Origin: JAKORR01 sp964608495
GTDB taxonomy: Bacteria > Armatimonadota > Zipacnadia > Zipacnadales > FEN-943
Assembly: GCA_964608495.1 (NCBI GenBank)
Contig: CAZSOQ010000192.1
Location: forward strand, 1 to 10,267
Reading direction: 5' to 3'
DNA: 10,267 nt
Positions within the stretch are counted from its first letter, which is position 1. Each line of letters starts with the position of its first letter. This document shows positions 6,386-10,267 of the stretch, piece by piece. A program made the translations under genes and the position numbers. The notes under the pieces are model-generated. The model was not told where the DNA came from and made no database searches. It saw nothing but the letters and a program-made list of their open reading frames with translations.

Positions 6386-6646
6386 GTGCCAGTGCTTAAG
6401 GTCCGATCGCAGTCGGATCCGAACAAGGTCGCTGGTGCCCTGGCCGGCACGATCAGGGAGGCCGGGAAGGCGGAAATGCAGACCATCGGGGCGGGTGCGT
6501 TGAATCAGGCGGTCAAGTCCATCGCGATCGCTCGGGGCTTCCTCGCACCGTCGGGCGTAGACCTCGTCTGTTGGCCGGCCTTCGTGGACGTGGAGATAGA
6601 CGGGCAAGAGCGTACCGCGATCCGCCTCTTCGTCGAACCGCGATAG
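6386..6646 (+). CDS. spoVS: SpoVS, stage V sporulation protein S family regulator
   Basis: This 86-residue protein aligns end to end with the SpoVS family: LKVRSQSDPNKVAGALAGTI, then IGAGALNQAVKSIAIARGF, then the ending EIDGQERTAIRLFVEPR. The family adopts an Alba-like fold and may bind nucleic acid. In Bacillus subtilis SpoVS influences septation and spore-coat assembly; it is also found in non-sporulating lineages such as Thermus, so its presence does not prove sporulation. The start is GTG behind AAGGGGG. It is the last gene of the rny-ymdB-spoVS set, a conserved neighbourhood in Firmicutes and several GC-rich phyla. GC hairpins follow at 6694-6732. Confidence 0.97.
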   Translation: MPVLKVRSQSDPNKVAGALAGTIREAGKAEMQTIGAGALNQAVKSIAIARGFLAPSGVDLVCWPAFVDVEIDGQERTAIRLFVEPR

Positions 6647-6693
6647 GGCATCTGCGAGCCGGGAACGGGGCAGCGGGCAGGCAGGTCGGTACG

Positions 6694-6732
6694 GGGCCGG
6701 GGGTGGCCCGGCGCGGGCACCTTTCGCGGTGC
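6694..6732 (+). terminator. Tandem GC hairpins downstream of spoVS (possible transcript end)
   Basis: Two adjacent five-pair stems, GGGCC(GGGGGT)GGCCC and GCACC(TTTCGC)GGTGC, begin about 48 bases after the spoVS stop. There is no T-run after either, so this is not a textbook intrinsic terminator. They could still mark or protect the 3' end of the rny-ymdB-spoVS message. Because the region is so GC-rich, stems this short can also occur by chance. Confidence 0.3.
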
Positions 6733-7051
6733 GAGGGCGCGCAAGGCCGCGGCGCGGTGCGATTGTGGGGCCCCGTCTGACGTGAGCCGCAAGCCGTGAT
6801 CCCCCGCAGGTGACGCCATGGCGCCCAGGGCTGCGTGGGTCCTCTGCGTGGCGGGCGACGGCGATTCAGGGCGATTCGGCAGTGCCCCAGCCACGCGCGC
6901 CGTGTCTCCTCGTCTCTTCACGTCCCATCCAAGGCAGCACTTGCCTCTTGGCCGCGCGCGGTGTCTCCCCTTGTGAGGCCGGTGGGACCTGGGGCGTCCT
7001 CAGGGTAGGCCCGCGCAGGGACGGCGGCGCCTCGGGGCAGGTCCGCGCCCA

Positions 7052-7090
7052 GGTGCAGGGAAAAGCGGGAGCGAGACTACCCCTAGCACC
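7052..7090 (+). promoter_or_regulatory. Hairpin abutting the ribosome site of the amidohydrolase gene
   Basis: GGTGCAGGG (7052-7060) pairs along its full length with CCCT (7081-7084) plus GCACC (7086-7090), leaving one bulged A at 7085 and a 20-base purine-rich loop (7061-7080). The 3' arm ends at the base just before GGGAGG (7091-7096), the ribosome site for ATG at 7108. This placement suggests a translational control element or a stabilising 5' structure. It matches no riboswitch family I recognise. Confidence 0.45.
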
Positions 7091-7107
7091 GGGAGGCTGG
7101 TGGACCA

Positions 7108-8379
7108 ATGGCGCTGAGGGACGAGCTACTCAAGGCGATGCGCGAGGGGCCCGTGGTTGACACCCACGAGCACCTTCAGCCACGCAACCCCGACGCCTAC
7201 GAGGGCCTGCTGGCGCTGTGGCAGCAGAGCTACGTCAACGCGGACTTTCACTCGGCAGGCACGCCCGGGCAGGTATGGCAACTGGCGGCGACCGACGAGC
7301 CGGCGGCCTGGGAAGCGATCAAGCCCTACGCCCGCCGCGTGAGCAACACGGCCTACTACCGCAGCCTGCTCACCGCCTGCCAGGAGCTGTACGGCCTGGA
7401 GGACGAGGACCTGACGGACGACAACTGGCAGAGCGTGAGCGAGGCCATCCGCGCCAGGGCCGGGGAGCCCGGCTGGGGCGAGGAGGTACTCAGGCGGGGC
7501 AAGGTGCGCAAGGTCCTGGAGGACACCTTCTGGGACCCCATGCCGGAGGAGCTGCCGGTGAGCGAGGAGCTGCTGGCCCGGGTAATGCGGGTGAACATGT
7601 TCGTCATCTCGCCCCTGCGCGGGATGAAGGACCACAATGGCAACTCGCCCTACGATCTGGAGGAGCCGCTGGGGATCAGGGTGAGCGGGCTGGGGGACTA
7701 TCTGGCGCTGTTCGAGGCGGCGCTGGACTGGCACCGGGAGCGAGGCGTGGTGGCCCTGAAGTCCGCGCTGGCCTACGACCGGGAGCTGCTGTTCGAGGAC
7801 GTGGCGAGGGAGGACGCCGAGCGGCTCTTCGCGGCCGGCGACCGGAGCCCCGAGGCCGTGAAGGCGATCGGGGACTTCGTGATGCACCACACGCTGGAGC
7901 GGGCGCAGGAGCTGGGGCTGCCCGTCGAGATTCACACGGGCTACCTGGCGGGCGGCGGCTACCTGGTGGGGCGCGACGCGAAGCTGCTCACGAACCTCTT
8001 CATCAAGTACCCGCGCGTGAGGTTCGACCTGTTCCACGGCGGCTACCCCTACGCGGGCGAGCTGGCCTTCCTGGGCAAGCACTATGCGAACGTGTACGTG
8101 GACCTGTGCTGGCTGCCGCTGATCTCGCCCACGGCGACGCGGCAGTACCTGCACGAGTGGATAGACCAGGTGCCGATGAGCAAGATCGTGTGGGGGGGCG
8201 ACTGCACGCGGGCGGACGCGGCCTATGGGGCGCTGCGGTACGGGCAGAAGGTGGTGGCGGACGTCCTGGCGGCCAGGGTCGAGGAGGGCTACATGCCCGA
8301 GAGCATGGCCTTCGAGCTGGGCGCCCGGATCTTCCACGACAACGCGGCGGAACTGTTCTTCGGAGAGGTGCGGCCATGA
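7108..8379 (+). CDS. Amidohydrolase-superfamily metal-dependent hydrolase (amidohydrolase 2 / uronate-isomerase-like)
   Basis: The 423-residue product is a TIM-barrel amidohydrolase. The metal-binding HxH lies at His20/His22 (VVDTHEHL). Other likely active-site residues are Lys218 (VVALKSALAYD), His276 (VEIHTGY), His310 (FDLFHGGYPY) and Asp365 (VWGGDCTRAD), in the expected order along the barrel. Length and spacing resemble the amidohydrolase 2 and glucuronate-isomerase-like subset, whose members act on lactones, sugar acids or carboxylated compounds; the substrate here cannot be read from sequence. There is no signal peptide, so it is cytoplasmic. The start is ATG with GGGAGG 11 bases upstream. 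Its stop overlaps the next start as ATGA, implying translational coupling with the secreted glycosidase and a shared substrate pathway. Confidence 0.85.
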   Translation: MALRDELLKAMREGPVVDTHEHLQPRNPDAYEGLLALWQQSYVNADFHSAGTPGQVWQLAATDEPAAWEAIKPYARRVSNTAYYRSLLTACQELYGLEDEDLTDDNWQSVSEAIRARAGEPGWGEEVLRRGKVRKVLEDTFWDPMPEELPVSEELLARVMRVNMFVISPLRGMKDHNGNSPYDLEEPLGIRVSGLGDYLALFEAALDWHRERGVVALKSALAYDRELLFEDVAREDAERLFAAGDRSPEAVKAIGDFVMHHTLERAQELGLPVEIHTGYLAGGGYLVGRDAKLLTNLFIKYPRVRFDLFHGGYPYAGELAFLGKHYANVYVDLCWLPLISPTATRQYLHEWIDQVPMSKIVWGGDCTRADAAYGALRYGQKVVADVLAARVEEGYMPESMAFELGARIFHDNAAELFFGEVRP

Positions 8380-10267
8380 GGGAGCTTCGCCTGCAGTGGG
8401 TCGGCGTGCTGGCGGTGGGGCTGGGGCTCGTGACGGCGGCGGGCGCGACGGCGGCGCCGGAGCTGGTCAGGGACGGTGGCCAGTACGTGCTGCGCGGGGC
8501 GTCGCTGGAGATGCGGTGGGACGCGCGGACGGGAGCGCTCACGCGCGTGATCCATGCGGCGACGGGGAGCGCGCTGCTGGAAGCCGCCGATCGTCCCTTC
8601 GATCTGCACACGGAGAAGGGCTGGATCTTCCAGACGGACGCCATGCGGGCGAGCCGGCTGGGGGCGCTGGTGCTGGACGGGGAGTGGGATTTCCACACCG
8701 AGGGCGGCGAGGACCGGAAGATAAGGGTGCCCGGAGCCTGGGAAGACCAGGGCGTTACCCAGTCCGGCGCCGAGGACCCCGACCCCGCCTGGGGGCCCTA
8801 CAACGGCAACGGGTACTACCGCAGGAGCTTCGACCTGCCGGAGGGGCTGCGCGGAAAGGACCTGGTGCTGGTGATCCAGAGGGTGGACGATTTCGACTGG
8901 GTTACAGTGAACGGCAGGGAGATAGGACACACGGGGGATGAGGTGGAGGAATGGTGGGCGCGGCCACGACGGTACGAGGCGCCCGCGGCGGTGCTGAAGG
9001 ACACGGGGAACGTAATCGAGGTGAAGGTGTACGACCGGGGCGGCGAGGGGGGAATCATCGGGTCCGTGATGCTGCTGGGGGCGGAGCAGGTGGAGGAGAT
9101 GAGCCGACCGCCGCTGGCGCTGACGGGGGCCCATCTGGAGACGGAAGGGGACGTGGCGCGGGTGACTCTGCGCTACGAGGGGGATGCCTGGGAAGCGACG
9201 GAGGCGTATGAGGTCGCGGCGAGGGGGCCGGGGTTCTTCGCGCGAAGGGCGGAGCTGAGGGCGCGAGAGGGCGCGGGGGACGTGAGATTCGACGCGGCGG
9301 AGATGCCGCTGGGGCGAGTGGCCGGGGAGCTAATGGAGGCCGGGAGCATCGCAGCGCCCTACTACTGGCCGCCGCTGAGGGAGCCGCTGAAGGTCTTCGC
9401 GACCGGGAAGGACGTGAACCAGCACTGCAGCCAGGCCGTGACGGGCGCGGGGATCTATCGCGAGAACCCGTCGCTGGCCCTGGCGGTGGGGCAATACTGG
9501 GAGCGCGACTGGAACCGATTCGCCTGCCACGGAGCGGAAGGAGTCGTCTCCATCCGGGCGACCTACGAGTGCGCGGGGCGGGTGCGACCCGGGCTGAAGA
9601 TACCCTTCGGCGGCCAGTTTCTGCTCGTAAGCGAGGGGACGGGCTATCGCGACGCCCTGCGCGCGATCGGCGAGGGCTGGGCGAGACTGGGCTTCAAGCG
9701 CGTGCCGACGCCCGAGTGGGCCGAGAGCATCGCGCTGTACTCGTGCTTCCCGGGCGGGACGATGGGGTCGGGGTTGCGCGACCTGCACAGCCCGGGCGAC
9801 GAGCCGACCGCGCTGGTCAACTTCCGGGAGCTGCAACTGCCCGCACTGAAGCGGCTGGGCGTCAACGCGGTCTGGTTCCTGCCGCTCTGGCCCCGGCTGT
9901 ACGGCGTGTCGGACTACCGGGCGCTGGAGCCAAGCCTGGGGACGGTGGAGGACCTGCGGGCTGTCGTCGAGGACGCGCACGGCGCCGGGATACGGGTGCT
10001 GTGCGACCTGATCCCCCACGGGCCGCACGAGTCCAGCGGGCTGCTGGAGGAGCACCCGGAGTTCGTGTCGCGGCACGAAGACGGGTCGGTGCTGTACTGG
10101 TGGGGCTGCCTGGGCTGCGACTACGCACACCCGGGCTGGCAGGACTACATGGCGGAGGTGGCGACCTACTGGGCGAAGGAGGCCGATGTGGACGGCTGGC
10201 GCGTGGACTGCGCGGGCGGGGCTCCGGCGAACTGGAAGCCCGTGGGCGACAGCCTGCCGTCGTGGAC
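8376..10267 (+). CDS. Secreted multidomain glycoside-hydrolase-like protein with GH13-type barrel (partial, open at right edge)
   Basis: The frame stays open for 630 codons to the window end. Residues 1-27 are a signal peptide (hydrophobic VGVLAVGLGLV, then AGATAA). Residues about 30-85 look like the first half of a beta-sandwich (LEMRWDARTGALTRV). Residues about 98-240 resemble a GH2-type jelly-roll: LDGEWDF near 104, VPGAW at 118-122, NGYYRRSFDLP, and VTVNGREIG with Asn179. A second sandwich part follows from about 245. From about 480 an alpha-amylase-type barrel begins: GVNAVWFLPLWP, LGTVEDLRAVVEDAHGAGI, region I-like CDLIPHGPH (Asp544) and region II-like DGWRVD (candidate nucleophile Asp611). 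The acid/base and third carboxylate would lie beyond the window. The start ATG overlaps the previous stop, with GGAGAGG at 8362-8368. Family placement beyond a GH13-like clan is uncertain. Confidence 0.85.
   Translation, partial: MRELRLQWVGVLAVGLGLVTAAGATAAPELVRDGGQYVLRGASLEMRWDARTGALTRVIHAATGSALLEAADRPFDLHTEKGWIFQTDAMRASRLGALVLDGEWDFHTEGGEDRKIRVPGAWEDQGVTQSGAEDPDPAWGPYNGNGYYRRSFDLPEGLRGKDLVLVIQRVDDFDWVTVNGREIGHTGDEVEEWWARPRRYEAPAAVLKDTGNVIEVKVYDRGGEGGIIGSVMLLGAEQVEEMSRPPLALTGAHLETEGDVARVTLRYEGDAWEATEAYEVAARGPGFFARRAELRAREGAGDVRFDAAEMPLGRVAGELMEAGSIAAPYYWPPLREPLKVFATGKDVNQHCSQAVTGAGIYRENPSLALAVGQYWERDWNRFACHGAEGVVSIRATYECAGRVRPGLKIPFGGQFLLVSEGTGYRDALRAIGEGWARLGFKRVPTPEWAESIALYSCFPGGTMGSGLRDLHSPGDEPTALVNFRELQLPALKRLGVNAVWFLPLWPRLYGVSDYRALEPSLGTVEDLRAVVEDAHGAGIRVLCDLIPHGPHESSGLLEEHPEFVSRHEDGSVLYWWGCLGCDYAHPGWQDYMAEVATYWAKEADVDGWRVDCAGGAPANWKPVGDSLPSW

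Larger units (their letters stand above)
6647..7107. other. 461-base non-coding stretch with hairpins and short direct repeats
   Basis: No convincing gene was found; the open frame spanning part of it (6810-7160) has low-complexity content and overlaps the next gene. Visible structure: stems GGGCC/GGCCC (6694-6698 with 6705-6709), GCACC/GGTGC (6717-6721 with 6728-6732) and the palindromes GCCGCGGC (6746-6753) and GGGGCCCC (6767-6774). Direct repeats: CGCGGTGCGA at 6725-6734 and 6753-6762; GGCGATTC at 6860-6867 and 6870-6877; and a 16-base unit at 6894-6909 and 6953-6968 with one mismatch. Between about 6900 and 6970 the + strand becomes C/T-rich, unlike the G-rich sense strand of the genes. 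It did not match the conserved parts of RNase P RNA, tmRNA, SRP RNA or tRNA that I could check by eye. Confidence 0.6.

Noticed and set aside
6647..7107. Possible housekeeping RNA gene (RNase P RNA, tmRNA, SRP RNA, 6S RNA)
   Set aside because: The strongly conserved cores of the first three were not found by eye, and no long 6S-like rod was evident. A covariance-model search would be decisive.
6810..7160. 116-codon plus-strand open frame in the spoVS-amidohydrolase gap
   Set aside because: It overlaps the start of the amidohydrolase in another frame, lacks a clear ribosome site and encodes a Gly/Arg/Ala/Pro-rich product with no domain.
7126..8337. 403-codon minus-strand open frame opposite the amidohydrolase gene
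   Set aside because: It mirrors the amidohydrolase reading frame and shows no recognisable motif or ribosome site.

Overview
The window comes from a GC-rich bacterial chromosome. Bases 1 to about 6650 carry a housekeeping block in the order cinA, thpR, recA, recX, rny, ymdB, spoVS, all on the + strand. From about 7100 onward there is a second, accessory-looking block: a cytoplasmic amidohydrolase overlapping the start of a large secreted glycoside-hydrolase-like protein that runs off the right edge. RNase Y, a YmdB-type phosphodiesterase, SpoVS and CinA with RecA/RecX suggest a lineage near Firmicutes, Armatimonadota or similar deep-branching GC-rich phyla. The secreted multidomain carbohydrate enzyme fits Armatimonadota-like genomes, but the phylum is an inference.

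Layout. cinA (TTG start), thpR and recA are separated by 3 and 6 bases. recX very probably starts 3 bases after the recA stop, at a CTG codon behind a perfect Shine-Dalgarno; these four look like one transcript. A 99-base AT-richer gap with a perfect 10-bp inverted repeat precedes rny. A 76-base gap with a GC-rich hairpin precedes ymdB. A 139-base gap with two inverted repeats precedes spoVS. A 461-base non-coding stretch (6647-7107) holds several GC hairpins, short direct repeats and a hairpin that abuts the Shine-Dalgarno of the amidohydrolase gene.

Function. The first block combines NAD/NMN salvage (CinA), RNA-end or cyclic-phosphate chemistry (ThpR), recombination and its modulator (RecA, RecX), mRNA turnover (RNase Y), a phosphodiesterase linked in Bacillus to developmental switching (YmdB), and the small developmental regulator SpoVS. 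The second block looks like sugar processing: an exported enzyme with an alpha-amylase-type barrel and a GH2-like jelly-roll, coupled to an intracellular metal-dependent hydrolase or isomerase.

Most notable points: all seven genes of the first block appear to start with non-ATG codons, whereas both genes of the second block start with ATG; recX has a probable CTG start that standard callers would miss; RecA departs from the usual family sequence at several normally fixed positions; the intergenic gaps carry RNA-like structures; and the terminal glycosidase has an unusual domain order. No mobile element, CRISPR array, tRNA or rRNA was found.
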